This document shows, one piece after another, positions 42,746 to 51,040 of a stretch of 64,000 bases of DNA; within the stretch, counting starts at the first letter, position 1, and every line of letters starts with the position of its first letter. The position numbers and the translations under genes are program-made. The notes below the pieces were generated by a model. That model was not told the DNA's origin, searched no databases, and was given only the letters and a program-made list of their open reading frames with translations. The stretch spans positions 124,001 through 188,000 of the forward strand of contig CAJUME010000010.1 in NCBI GenBank assembly GCA_910587015.1, read 5' to 3'. The stretch comes from an uncultured Christensenella sp. (GTDB lineage: Bacteria; Bacillota; Clostridia; Christensenellales; Borkfalkiaceae).

Positions 42746-44255
42746 ATTTTTTAGGCTTCATTGTGGGGAAGAGTAAAACGTCCCTTATGGTCGCGCTGTC
42801 GGTCAACAGCATTACAAGCCTGTCCACGCCGAAGCCGAGGCCGCCCGTAGGGGGCAAGCCGTATTCCAGCGCGGTTATAAACTCCTCGTCAACCTGCGCG
42901 TTGCACTTCGGCTCCTGCTTTCTTTTCTCTTCAACCTGCTTAACAAAACGCTGTTTCTGGTCGATGGGGTCGTTCAACTCCGAGAAAGAGTTTCCGTACT
43001 CGTGCCCGCAGATAAAATATTCAAACCTTTGCGTAAACGCGGGGTCGTCTGGCTTTCTTTTTGCCAGCGGCGAATTTTCCACGGGATAATCGTAAATAAA
43101 GGTGGGCTGAACAAGCTTGTCCTCTGCAAATGCATCGAACAGCGCAACAAGCACATGCCCCTTGGTCGCCTTTTCGCCCTCTTCTACCTGAACGCCCAGC
43201 TTTTTAGCGCATTCCCTTGCGTCCGCGTCCGATTTCCATTCGTCATAGTCCGCGCCCGAATACTTTTTAACGGCCTCCTTCATGGTCAGCCTTGCCCACG
43301 GCGCGCCGAGGTGCAGCTCCGTACCCTGATAGGTTATATCTGTGGTGCCGCAAACGTTTTTAGCAACGGTTGTATATAATTCCTCGACCAAATCCATCAT
43401 TGCGAAATAGTCGCAATACGCCTGATAAACCTCCACTGTGGTAAACTCGGGGTTGTGATAGGCGTCCATACCCTCGTTACGGAAAATTCTGCCCACCTCG
43501 TAAACACGCTCGAGCCCGCCGACTAAAAGCCGCTTTAAATACAGCTCGGTTTCTATGCGCAGATACATATCGATGTCCAGCGCGTTATGGTGCGTTTTAA
43601 AGGGGCGTGCGGACGCGCCTATTTCTATTGTTGACAAAACGGGGGTGTCCACCTCTAAAAAGCCGCGGTTATCGAAGAACGCGCGTATCTCGCGCAAAAT
43701 CTGCGAGCGCTTTATAAACGTATCCTTAACCTCGGGATTGACAATCAAGTCGAGGTCGCGCTGGCGGTATCTTAAATCTGTGTTGGTAAGCCCGTGCTGT
43801 TTTTCGGGCAACGGCAAAAGGCACTTTGTAAGCATTTCTATATGCGTGCAGTGTACCGAAATTTCGCCCGTCTGCGTTTTGAACACATAGCCCTTAACGC
43901 CCATAATGTCGCCGAGGTCGTAATCCTTTTTGAAGGCGGCGTAAGCCTCCTCGCCAACGTCGTCGCGGCGGACGTACAATTGCAGCCGTCCTTCTCTGTC
44001 CTGAATATGCGAAAAGGACGCCTTGCCCATTACGCGGCGGGACATAAGTCTGCCCGCAATGCTGACTTCCTTGCCCTCAAGCTCGTCAAAGTGCCCGAGA
44101 ATATACGCGGAATTTGCGGTAACCTCGTAATTTACCTTTACAAACGGGTCGTTACCCTCCGCAACCAGCTTTTGCAGCTTTTCACGGCGGATTCTCGCCT
44201 GCTCTGCAAGGCTTTCTGCCTCTTCCTCTGCGGTTAAAATCTTCTTCTCTTCCAT
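42744..44255 (-). CDS. lysS: Lysyl-tRNA synthetase, class II
   Basis: 503 residues, full length. An N-terminal OB-fold anticodon domain (about 60-170; GRLMSRRVMGKASFSHIQD) is followed by a class II core with motif 1 (RSQILREIRAFFDNRGFLEVDTP), motif 2 (FRNEGMDAYHNPEFTTVE) and motif 3 (GLPPTGGLGFGVDRLVMLL). It charges tRNA-Lys. It lies 11 bp after greA and has an AAGGA site, a common Firmicute gene pair. Confidence 0.97.
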   Translation of the reverse strand: MEEKKILTAEEEAESLAEQARIRREKLQKLVAEGNDPFVKVNYEVTANSAYILGHFDELEGKEVSIAGRLMSRRVMGKASFSHIQDREGRLQLYVRRDDVGEEAYAAFKKDYDLGDIMGVKGYVFKTQTGEISVHCTHIEMLTKCLLPLPEKQHGLTNTDLRYRQRDLDLIVNPEVKDTFIKRSQILREIRAFFDNRGFLEVDTPVLSTIEIGASARPFKTHHNALDIDMYLRIETELYLKRLLVGGLERVYEVGRIFRNEGMDAYHNPEFTTVEVYQAYCDYFAMMDLVEELYTTVAKNVCGTTDITYQGTELHLGAPWARLTMKEAVKKYSGADYDEWKSDADARECAKKLGVQVEEGEKATKGHVLVALFDAFAEDKLVQPTFIYDYPVENSPLAKRKPDDPAFTQRFEYFICGHEYGNSFSELNDPIDQKQRFVKQVEEKRKQEPKCNAQVDEEFITALEYGLPPTGGLGFGVDRLVMLLTDSATIRDVLLFPTMKPKK

Positions 44256-44266
44256 TTATGCGGTCC

Positions 44267-44737
44267 TTAATTAATCTCTAAAATTTTAAGCGTATACGCG
44301 CCCTCGGGGCATTCAACCTTGACGCAATCGCCCACCTTCTTGCGCAAAAGCGCCGCGCCTACGGGCGATTCCACCGAAATTTTGCCCGCCATTGCGTCCA
44401 CCTCGGTTATGGATACGATTGTATAAACGTCGCTCTCCTCCATATCCTCGTCGTAAACGGTTACCACGCTGCCAAGGTGGACATAGCCCTTGCTGGTGTC
44501 CTCCTCACGTATGTCCGCATTCTTGATTTTATATTCGATTTCAGCAATCTTGCCCTCGTTAGAGCGCTGCTCCTCGCGTGCCGCGTCGTATTCCGCATTC
44601 TCGGATAAATCGCCGTGGCTTCTCGCTTCGGCAATGCGCTCGATAATTTCGGGACGCTTAACCTTTACAAGATATTCCAGCTCCTGCTTTAAGCTTTCGT
44701 AGTTCTTTTTGGTCATAACAATGCGCTGTTCCGCCAT
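44267..44737 (-). CDS. greA: Transcription elongation factor GreA
   Basis: 156 residues, normal length. An N-terminal coiled coil (about 8-75) with the tip motif DLSENAEYDAAREEQ is followed by the C-terminal FKBP-like domain (VHLGSVVTVYDED, then SPVGAALLRKKVGD). It rescues backtracked RNA polymerase by stimulating transcript cleavage. AGGAG precedes the ATG. First gene of the greA-lysS unit. Confidence 0.96.
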   Translation of the reverse strand: MAEQRIVMTKKNYESLKQELEYLVKVKRPEIIERIAEARSHGDLSENAEYDAAREEQRSNEGKIAEIEYKIKNADIREEDTSKGYVHLGSVVTVYDEDMEESDVYTIVSITEVDAMAGKISVESPVGAALLRKKVGDCVKVECPEGAYTLKILEIN

Positions 44738-44823
44738 AATATAACTCCTGTCCGTGCGGCTTTTTATTTAACCCTTCGCCGTCCGAAAAAATTTTTTGAT
44801 GTTTGATTTATATAAGCAAAGTG

Positions 44824-44843
44824 ATTCCGCATAAGGCGGAACC
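44824..44843 (-). terminator. Weak terminator after the aminotransferase gene
   Basis: Stem ttccgc/gcggaa (44825-44830 with 44836-44841). T-rich but not uniform sequence follows on the minus strand. Confidence 0.45.
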
Positions 44844-44909
44844 ACCGTTTGTTTCTTCCACATTATATAATTACAAGTACGGTTTGTCAATCGTTTATCC
44901 GTACAGCCG

Positions 44910-46079
44910 TCAAGAAATTCCTTTCATAAATTCCGCTATCCTTTCAAGCGCGGCCTTAATATTTTGCATAGACGCGGCGTAGGAGCACCGCACATAATTT
45001 CTGCCCGCCCCGCCGAACGCACTGCCGGGCACAACCGCGACCTTTGCCTCCTTAATAAGCCTTTCGGCAAACGCGTCGCCGTCAAGCCCCGTGCTTTCCA
45101 CGTTGGCAAACACATAAAACGCGCCCTGCGGCTGTGTGCATGTAAGCCCCAAGGCGTTAAGCCCCTCCGCAAGCACTCTGCCGCGCTCGGCATAATCGCG
45201 GCGCATTTCCCCGATAAACGCAAACCCGCCCGCAAAGCCGTCCTTCAATGCTTCTATTGCGGCAGCCTGACCCATACGCGGCGCACAGATTATGGTGTGG
45301 GTATGTATTTCCACCACGGCCTTATCGATATAATCGGGACAGCATATATACCCTACGCGCCAGCCCGTCATTGCAAAGGATTTGGAAAAGCCCCCTATAT
45401 ATATCGTCCTTTCCTTCATTTGCGGCAGTGCGGCAATGGAATTGTGCTTGCCCGTATAGTTCAGCTCGGCATAAATTTCGTCGCTTATAACAAGCAAATC
45501 GTTCTGATTTACAACGCTTGCGATTTCTTCCAGCCCCTCCCGTGAAATGACCGCGCCCGTGGGGTTGTTGGGGTAAGATAAAATTATCGCCTTGGTCTTT
45601 TTTGTTATAGCTTTTTGGATATTTTCCGCAGTGGGAATAAACCCGTTCTCTCTGTCGCACCTTACGGGCACGGGCACGCCGCCCGCAAGCGCAACCGCAG
45701 GCGCATAGGAAACATAGTAAGGCTCGGGCAGTAAAATCTCGTCGCCCGCGTCGCATATCGCGCGCAAAGCCAAATCCACCGCCTCGCTCGCACCGATTGT
45801 GATAACGGTGTTCTCCGCGGGATAATCCACTGCAAACCGCTCGAAAAGATAGCGGGAAACCAGCTGTCTCAGCTCCAAAAGCCCGCGACAGCCCGTGTAC
45901 TGGGTATTTCCGCGCTTTATCAGCTTTAAGGCGGCCCTTCTCACCTTTTTCGGGGTTTTGAAGTCTGGCTCGCCCACGCCGAGTGAAATAAGTTGTTTAT
46001 CGCCGTCCGCCAGACCGAAGAAGTTTAAAAAACTGCTCGGTTCAAGTCGGCGCGCCGATTCGCTCAAAAAATTACGCAT
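44910..46079 (-). CDS. PLP-dependent aminotransferase, class I
   Basis: 389 residues from the ATG at 46079. The longer in-frame extension lacks homology. Class I features: YTGCRGLLELRQLV, SYPNNPTGAVIS (about 173-184), SDEIYAEL, and the PLP lysine in GGFSKSFAMTGWRVGY (about residue 235). It is most like the aspartate or aromatic/alanine aminotransferase group (PatA, AspC-like). Substrate is not predictable. No ribosome site is present. TATAAT (46086-46091, minus) ends six bases before the ATG, with TTGCCG 17 bp further upstream, so a leaderless transcript is likely. Confidence 0.9.
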   Translation of the reverse strand: MRNFLSESARRLEPSSFLNFFGLADGDKQLISLGVGEPDFKTPKKVRRAALKLIKRGNTQYTGCRGLLELRQLVSRYLFERFAVDYPAENTVITIGASEAVDLALRAICDAGDEILLPEPYYVSYAPAVALAGGVPVPVRCDRENGFIPTAENIQKAITKKTKAIILSYPNNPTGAVISREGLEEIASVVNQNDLLVISDEIYAELNYTGKHNSIAALPQMKERTIYIGGFSKSFAMTGWRVGYICCPDYIDKAVVEIHTHTIICAPRMGQAAAIEALKDGFAGGFAFIGEMRRDYAERGRVLAEGLNALGLTCTQPQGAFYVFANVESTGLDGDAFAERLIKEAKVAVVPGSAFGGAGRNYVRCSYAASMQNIKAALERIAEFMKGIS

Positions 46080-46085
46080 AACACC

Positions 46086-46175
46086 ATTATATTCGTTTTT
46101 TTTGGCAACGGCAAGCAAATTCGGGTTCAAATGCCCCATAAAACCGTTGCGCAAAAGGTTATTTTTCAATATAAT
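46086..46175. promoter_or_regulatory. Back-to-back leaderless promoters
   Basis: Leftward: TTGCCG (46109-46114), 17 bp, TATAAT (46086-46091). Rightward: TTGCGC (46147-46152), 17 bp, TATAAT (46170-46175). Each -10 ends exactly six bases before its ATG (46079 leftward, 46182 rightward). Confidence 0.7.
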
Positions 46176-46181
46176 CAATAT

Positions 46182-46442
46182 ATGTTTAAAATCTGGGCAA
46201 AGGTTATGAAGGGCGAAAAAATTATAAAGCAGCTGAATTACGAGGGCAAGGAAAAGTTCACCTACTCTCATTTTTTCAGCTACCTTGCAGAAATCTGTTA
46301 CGAGCTGGACATTCCCACGCCCGTGCTGTTAAAGACGCATATTTTCAGCTACGCCAAATTCCGCACCGTGCGCTTTATTCCGCGCGATTTTACCGAACAG
46401 CCCGAATTCGACAAGCTTATTCTGGATAATATTTCATTTTGA
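46182..46442 (+). CDS. Conserved small protein of unknown function
   Basis: 86 residues (MFKIWAKVMKGEKIIKQLNY start, then FFSYLAEICYELDIPTPVLL and FRTVRFIPRDFTEQPEFDKL). I recall this pattern from uncharacterised clostridial proteins of about 85 residues. There is no membrane helix or metal motif. The start at 46182 was chosen because TATAAT ends six bases before it and no ribosome site supports the upstream in-frame ATG. A small membrane protein gene follows after 16 bp. Confidence 0.7.
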   Translation: MFKIWAKVMKGEKIIKQLNYEGKEKFTYSHFFSYLAEICYELDIPTPVLLKTHIFSYAKFRTVRFIPRDFTEQPEFDKLILDNISF

Positions 46443-46458
46443 CGCGCATACTGCTGTT

Positions 46459-46668
46459 ATGAAAATGACCTGCTATATGTGCGTTGCAAATCTGATTGTT
46501 TTGGGGATATGCGGGGGGATATACGCCTTTTCCGGCTTTAACGTGCTGGAATTTCTGTCCTTCGGCATACCCGTGGTATATAAAAGCTTTCTTGCGGTGT
46601 GCGCGGTCAGCTCGCTGTTCTGCATATATTCGCTTATCGCCTTCAAGCCCTTTAAGGGACTTAAATAG
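46459..46668 (+). CDS. Small two-helix membrane protein, DUF378-like
   Basis: 69 residues. A CYMC motif at the start is followed by two hydrophobic helices (about 8-27 and 40-60), with GGIYAFSGFNVLEFL between them. The spacing resembles DUF378 membrane proteins, but the match is loose. No clear ribosome site is present. It is co-directional with the upstream gene and followed by a strong palindromic terminator. Confidence 0.5.
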   Translation: MKMTCYMCVANLIVLGICGGIYAFSGFNVLEFLSFGIPVVYKSFLAVCAVSSLFCIYSLIAFKPFKGLK

Positions 46669-46674
46669 CTTTAA

Positions 46675-46704
46675 CCGCCCCGCCGCAAAATTGCGGCGGG
46701 GCGG
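46675..46704. terminator. Bidirectional GC-rich palindromic terminator
   Basis: A 14-bp perfect stem (46675-46688 with 46691-46704) between converging genes. Confidence 0.75.
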
Positions 46705-46711
46705 CTGTAAT

Positions 46712-47737
46712 TTATACTATATCTATCTTTAAGCTTGCGCCCGTGCCCGCGTCCTGATACATCACCCAATACCCGCTGTCGGCATTCTCTGCCGAGGCAG
46801 GTATAAACGAGGCAAGCCCGCGCATGCTCTCTGGCGGGGCAGCAGAATTGTCAGAGGGCACCCCGTAGCAGATATATAAGGGCTTAACCCCGTCATATAT
46901 CACGCCGAACACATAAAACTTGCCGTCCCCGTAGGAAATTTTTACCCATTTGGAGCCGTGCACAACACTCTGCAAATCTTCCGCGGACGGATATGCGGAC
47001 AGCAACCCCTCTATTTCCGTTTTCATTCGCTTGTAAAATTCCCCGCCCGCAAGCGGGCCCGTGCCTTTGCGGCTTTTTGACGCGGAATTTCCCGCAAAAG
47101 CCGCTTCGTTGAGGGATATATCGGGGTCTACACCGCCCTCGTCCGTCTGGAAAGCGCCAAAATTCTCCTCATTTTGCCGAGGCTTGCGCCCGTTTTCCTC
47201 TTCCGCCGCACCCGCGCGTACAGCGCCGCCGTCTTCATCAGCTTCTGCAAATTCATAATAGTTAACCTCCGCAATAGCCTCGTCCTCGTAAACGGTCTGC
47301 GCGGTTCCGTCGTTCTTTTTCGCACCTCTGCCGCTTACGGCCGTTCCGCCGCCATGCCCGTTTCTGATATTTTCCGCGCGCTCCACCTCTGCCTTTATGG
47401 TAAGCGCCGCGCCGTGGAAGTTGCCGCTGACCGCCGCCGCAACGGGGTATACTCCGCCGTTAATGTAGCATATAAGCGCGGCAAAGCCCGCGCCCGTTTC
47501 CAGCGCGGAAACGCCCTCGAACAGTCCGTCCTCGACTATAAGCGTGTTTTTTCCGTCGGAAACGGCGGTAACGTACCGCCCCTCCGAAAGCGGGGCAAAG
47601 TTTATAAAGGTAGCCTCTATTTTTAAATTGTTGCCGTAGCGCTCTGCCTTTACAAGCCCCGTCAGCGCGCCGCCGTCGGCAGAAAAGCCCTCTTTAAGCC
47701 CCTTTATAACCGCAATGTTTTTAGTGTATCCGCCCAT
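46712..47737 (-). CDS. Uncharacterised clostridial protein with two conserved ends and a variable middle
   Basis: 341 residues, no signal peptide or helix. The N-terminal about 125 residues (MGGYTKNIAVIKGLKEGFSA, then INFAPLSEGRYV) and the C-terminal about 110 residues (FYKRMKTEIEGLLSAYP, then SKWVKISYGDGKFYVFGVIY and LYICYGVP) look like conserved domains of hypothetical Firmicute proteins. They are joined by a Gly/Ala/Glu/Asn-rich linker (about 130-235). AAGGG precedes the ATG. Function unknown. It converges on the 46182-46668 genes across a shared terminator. Confidence 0.65.
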   Translation of the reverse strand: MGGYTKNIAVIKGLKEGFSADGGALTGLVKAERYGNNLKIEATFINFAPLSEGRYVTAVSDGKNTLIVEDGLFEGVSALETGAGFAALICYINGGVYPVAAAVSGNFHGAALTIKAEVERAENIRNGHGGGTAVSGRGAKKNDGTAQTVYEDEAIAEVNYYEFAEADEDGGAVRAGAAEEENGRKPRQNEENFGAFQTDEGGVDPDISLNEAAFAGNSASKSRKGTGPLAGGEFYKRMKTEIEGLLSAYPSAEDLQSVVHGSKWVKISYGDGKFYVFGVIYDGVKPLYICYGVPSDNSAAPPESMRGLASFIPASAENADSGYWVMYQDAGTGASLKIDIV

Positions 47738-47857
47738 AATAAAACCCTTGATTAACGAATATTATAACAGTATACAATATAAAAATTTTAGATAATTATG
47801 TAAAAATATGTAATTTTTGTGTACTTTAATTTCAATACTTAAAGTGGACGAATTAAT

Positions 47858-47886
47858 TTGCTTTTTTGCAGTGAATAAATTATAAT
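47858..47886 (+). promoter_or_regulatory. Sigma-A promoter of the PEP carboxykinase gene
   Basis: TTGCTT (47858-47863), 17 bp, TATAAT (47881-47886), then a leader of about 40 bases with an AAGGAGAGG ribosome site. Confidence 0.7.
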
Positions 47887-47933
47887 AGTATTTGTAAAAA
47901 TTTGATTTTTTTCAAGGAGAGGTTAAAACATTT

Positions 47934-49748
47934 ATGGCACTTACCAAAAACAAAAAGGTTCTCGAATTCGTTGAAGAAAGTGCAGAGCTTGCCCAGCCCG
48001 ACAAAATCGTCTGGATTGACGGCAGCGAAGCCCAGATTAACGCATTAAAAAAGGAAGCCGTAAAAAGCGGCGAGCTTATCAAGCTAAACCAGACCCTGCT
48101 TCCCGACTGCTACCTTCACCGCACAAAGGTGAACGACGTAGCCCGCGTCGAGGACAGAACGTTTATATGCACAAAAAACAAAGAGGACGCAGGCCCCATC
48201 AACTATTGGATGGACCCCAATCAGGCTTACGAGCTTTGCAACGAGATTGCGCGCGGCTCTATGAAGGGCAGAACGATGTACGTTATCCCCTATTCCATGG
48301 GCGTTGTGGGTTCAAGCTTTGCTAAATACGGAATAGAGGTTACCGACAGCATTTACGTTGTGCTTAATATGAACATAATGACCCGCGTCGGCAAGGAAGT
48401 TCTTACCGAAATCGGCAAGGACGGCGACTTTATCAAGGGCTTCCACGCAAAGTGCGACGTAGACGCAGACAAGCGCTATATCATGCACTTCCCCGAGGAC
48501 AACACGATTATTTCCGTTAACTCCGCTTACGGCGGCAACGTGCTTCTCGGCAAAAAGTGCTTCGCACTCAGAATTGCCTCCTACCTCGGCAAAAACGAGG
48601 GCTGGATGGCAGAGCATATGCTTATCCTCGGCGTAACCTTCCCCGACAAAACCAAAAAGTACGTTGCGGCGGCATTCCCCTCCGCATGCGGCAAAACCAA
48701 CCTTGCAATGCTTATTCCCCCCAAGCACTATAAAGAGGCGGGCTATGAAATAGAAACGGTCGGCGACGACATTGCGTGGATTCGCGTAGGCGAGGACGGC
48801 AGACTTTGGGCTGTCAACCCCGAAAACGGCTTCTTTGGCGTTGCCCCCGGCACGAACGAGCACTCCAACTACAACGCATTGCAGTCCACAAAGCGCGGCA
48901 CAATCTTCACCAACGTTGCGCTTAACACCGACGATATGACCGTTTGGTGGGAAGGACTTTCCAAAGAACTGCCCGAGCATTGCATCGACTGGACGGGCAA
49001 GCCCTGGAACCCCGCAAAATTCGACAAAAAAGATAAATCAACCTGCTCGGCGCACCCCAACTCGCGCTTTACCGCGCCTGCTGAAAACTGCCCCTGCATC
49101 TCCCCCGAGTTCAACTCCAAGACGGGCGTGCCCCTCTCCGCTATCATTTTCGGCGGCAGAAGAGCAAGCACCACTCCCCTTGTATATCAGTCCCGCGATT
49201 GGAACCACGGCGTGTTTATCGGCTCGGCAATGTCCTCGGAAACGACCGCAGCCGCAACGGGCGCAACGGGCGTTCTTCGTCACGACCCCATGGCAATGAA
49301 GCCTTTCACCGGCTATCATATGGGCGATTACTTCGCACACTGGATAGAAATGGGCAAAAAGGTTAAAAATCCTCCCAAAATTTTCAACGTCAACTGGTTC
49401 CGCACGGACGAAAACGGCAACTTTATGTGGCCGGGCTTCGGCGACAATATGCGCGTGCTTGAATGGATTTTGAAGCGCTGCGACGAAAACCCCGTCGACG
49501 CGGTAGAAACGGCTATCGGCTACGTTCCCAACCCCGAAGATATTGATATTTCCGAGCTTGATTATGAAATCTGCAAGGGTAAGAAGTTCGATAAAGCAGC
49601 TCTGACCGAAATTCTTACCGTTGACAAGGAAAAATGGGCTAAGGAAGCGGAGGAAATCGAGGGCTATTACAACGGCACAATCGGCAGCCGTATCCCTCAG
49701 GAGCTTTGGGACTGCCTTGAAGCGTTAAAGAAAAACTGCAAAAAATAA
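47934..49748 (+). CDS. pckG: Phosphoenolpyruvate carboxykinase (GTP)
   Basis: 604 residues, the length of GTP-type enzymes (ATP-type PckA is about 530). It shows FPSACGKTNLAML (about 244-256) with the hyper-reactive cysteine of GTP-PEPCK, VGDDIAWIRVGEDGRLWAVNPE, HPNSRFTAPAENCP and NWFRTDENGNFMWPGFGDNMRVL. It interconverts oxaloacetate and PEP with GTP/GDP. In anaerobic fermenters the enzyme can run in the carboxylating direction, but direction is not readable here. It is a single-gene unit with a strong promoter and palindromic terminator. Confidence 0.96.
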   Translation: MALTKNKKVLEFVEESAELAQPDKIVWIDGSEAQINALKKEAVKSGELIKLNQTLLPDCYLHRTKVNDVARVEDRTFICTKNKEDAGPINYWMDPNQAYELCNEIARGSMKGRTMYVIPYSMGVVGSSFAKYGIEVTDSIYVVLNMNIMTRVGKEVLTEIGKDGDFIKGFHAKCDVDADKRYIMHFPEDNTIISVNSAYGGNVLLGKKCFALRIASYLGKNEGWMAEHMLILGVTFPDKTKKYVAAAFPSACGKTNLAMLIPPKHYKEAGYEIETVGDDIAWIRVGEDGRLWAVNPENGFFGVAPGTNEHSNYNALQSTKRGTIFTNVALNTDDMTVWWEGLSKELPEHCIDWTGKPWNPAKFDKKDKSTCSAHPNSRFTAPAENCPCISPEFNSKTGVPLSAIIFGGRRASTTPLVYQSRDWNHGVFIGSAMSSETTAAATGATGVLRHDPMAMKPFTGYHMGDYFAHWIEMGKKVKNPPKIFNVNWFRTDENGNFMWPGFGDNMRVLEWILKRCDENPVDAVETAIGYVPNPEDIDISELDYEICKGKKFDKAALTEILTVDKEKWAKEAEEIEGYYNGTIGSRIPQELWDCLEALKKNCKK

Positions 49749-49774
49749 TTAATTTTGATAATATTATAAAGGAT

Positions 49775-49805
49775 AAGCGGCGCGGGCAATTTGCCCGCGC
49801 CGCTT
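49775..49805. terminator. GC-rich palindromic terminator of pckG
   Basis: A 14-bp stem (49775-49788 with 49792-49805), a 3-base loop, then TTTTTT on the plus strand. Its core resembles the palindromes at 31306 and 32242. It touches the stop of the converging small gene. Confidence 0.8.
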
Positions 49806-49983
49806 AATTTTTTATCGCCTCTGTCGCAACAGCAAGTCCAAGCTTGAACCCCTCTTTAAAGTCAGACTTGCTCAGCTTTTCATTCATAATAAAAAGCTTG
49901 TCAAGCACCTCTTCAAACATTTTTATCTGCTGTTCTGTAAGCGTAGCTACAAATTTTTCATAAATCAATAAAGCCGAATTCAT
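49804..49983 (-). CDS. Small helical protein of unknown function
   Basis: 59 residues from the ATG at 49983 (AGGTG seven bases upstream). It is all-helical and charged (MNSALLIYEKFVATLTEQQI start, ending in FKEGFKLGLAVATEAIKN). The pattern of a TEQQ helix followed by a GFKLG helix recalls small phage- and chromosome-encoded Firmicute proteins, without known function. TATAAT overlaps the region 16-21 bases upstream of the ATG. Confidence 0.55.
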   Translation of the reverse strand: MNSALLIYEKFVATLTEQQIKMFEEVLDKLFIMNEKLSKSDFKEGFKLGLAVATEAIKN

Positions 49984-50101
49984 AATCTTGCACCTATTAT
50001 ACATTATTGTTTATAAGTTTATTATATAGCCTACGGTTACAAAAATCCTGACTTATGATTTCCAATCACAAATAATTTTATAAGGTTACAAAGCAATAAT
50101 A

Positions 50102-50135
50102 AGCGCGCCGCGCGGTTATAACCGCGCGGCGCGCT
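50102..50135. terminator. Perfect 34-bp GC palindrome after the khpB operon
   Basis: 50102-50118 is the exact reverse complement of 50119-50135. The T-run lies on the plus-strand side. It marks the end of the leftward dnaN-to-khpB series. Confidence 0.7.
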
Positions 50136-50152
50136 GCTGTTTTTTAAAAATA

Positions 50153-51040
50153 TTAATCCTCGTTATCGGTTACGATAACCTCGTTGTTATCGGGCTCTGC
50201 CGCGGTCTTGCCCGCGCCGCTGTTGCCAAGGAAGGTGCCGAAGTAAATTTCCTTCTTGCCGCGCTTTGCGCCGCCCGAGGAGGACGAGCGTCTTTCCCCT
50301 CTGTTTCCGCCGCGGTTGCCGCCTCTTCCGTCACGTCTGTCACCGCGCTCGCGTCTGTCGCCTCTGCGTCCGTCCTCGCGGGGTCCGCGTCTTTCACCGA
50401 AGCGTACGCCTCTGTCGTTCGGTCTTGCGTTGTGAGGAATTACAACAATGTATCTTACAGGCTCTCTGCCCTCAGATGCGGTTTTAACCTCCGTATTGTC
50501 CATAAGCGCGGCGTGGATAATGCGGCGCTCGTAGGGCGTCATGGGCTCTAAGGTCATTTTCCTGCCCGTCTCAACCGCCTTTTTGGCAAGCTTTAAAGCA
50601 AGCGCTTTAAGCGTTTCCTCGCGCTGTGCGCGGTAATTTTCGCAGTCTACAACAACCTTTTTGTATTCGTCTCTGCCGATATTCGCATACGCGCCCGCCA
50701 TGCACTGTATAGCGTCCAGCACGTCGCCGCGCTTGCCTATCACGCGTGCGGAGGTGGCAGTGTTAATTCCGATTTTAACCGCCTCGCCGTCGTCCGTTAC
50801 GTCGCATTCTGCGGTAACGTTTAGTATTTTAAGCAGTCCTTCAATAAATTCTGCCGCACGCAGTCCGTCGGAACGCTTTTTGTTCACGCGTACCTTTGCC
50901 TTAACCGAGCCGAAAAGCTTCTTTTTGCCTTCCTCCAAAACCTCAATCTCCGCCTCGTCGCGGGTAATGCCAAGCGTTACAAGCCCTTCTAAAATAGCCT
51001 CGTCTACCGACTTTCCGGTAAACACGTTTTCATTTTCCAT
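50153..51040 (-). CDS. khpB: RNA-binding protein KhpB (Jag/EloR) with an Arg/Gly-rich tail
   Basis: 295 residues, against about 210 in B. subtilis. Jag N-terminal domain (about 3-53), KH domain with IGKRGDVLDA (101-110), R3H domain with ERRIIHAAL (171-179). These are RNA-binding and linked to cell elongation and envelope regulation. Unusually, residues about 205-262 form a low-complexity Arg/Gly/Asp-rich stretch (repeats of GDRR, GNRGG), followed by an acidic end. It follows yidC directly (stop and start one base apart), the conserved order. Confidence 0.92.
   Translation of the reverse strand: MENENVFTGKSVDEAILEGLVTLGITRDEAEIEVLEEGKKKLFGSVKAKVRVNKKRSDGLRAAEFIEGLLKILNVTAECDVTDDGEAVKIGINTATSARVIGKRGDVLDAIQCMAGAYANIGRDEYKKVVVDCENYRAQREETLKALALKLAKKAVETGRKMTLEPMTPYERRIIHAALMDNTEVKTASEGREPVRYIVVIPHNARPNDRGVRFGERRGPREDGRRGDRRERGDRRDGRGGNRGGNRGERRSSSSGGAKRGKKEIYFGTFLGNSGAGKTAAEPDNNEVIVTDNED

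Noticed and set aside
46080..46271. Longer start for the 44910 aminotransferase
   Set aside because: The extra 64 residues do not resemble aminotransferases and would overlap the divergent promoter and the start of the 46182 gene.
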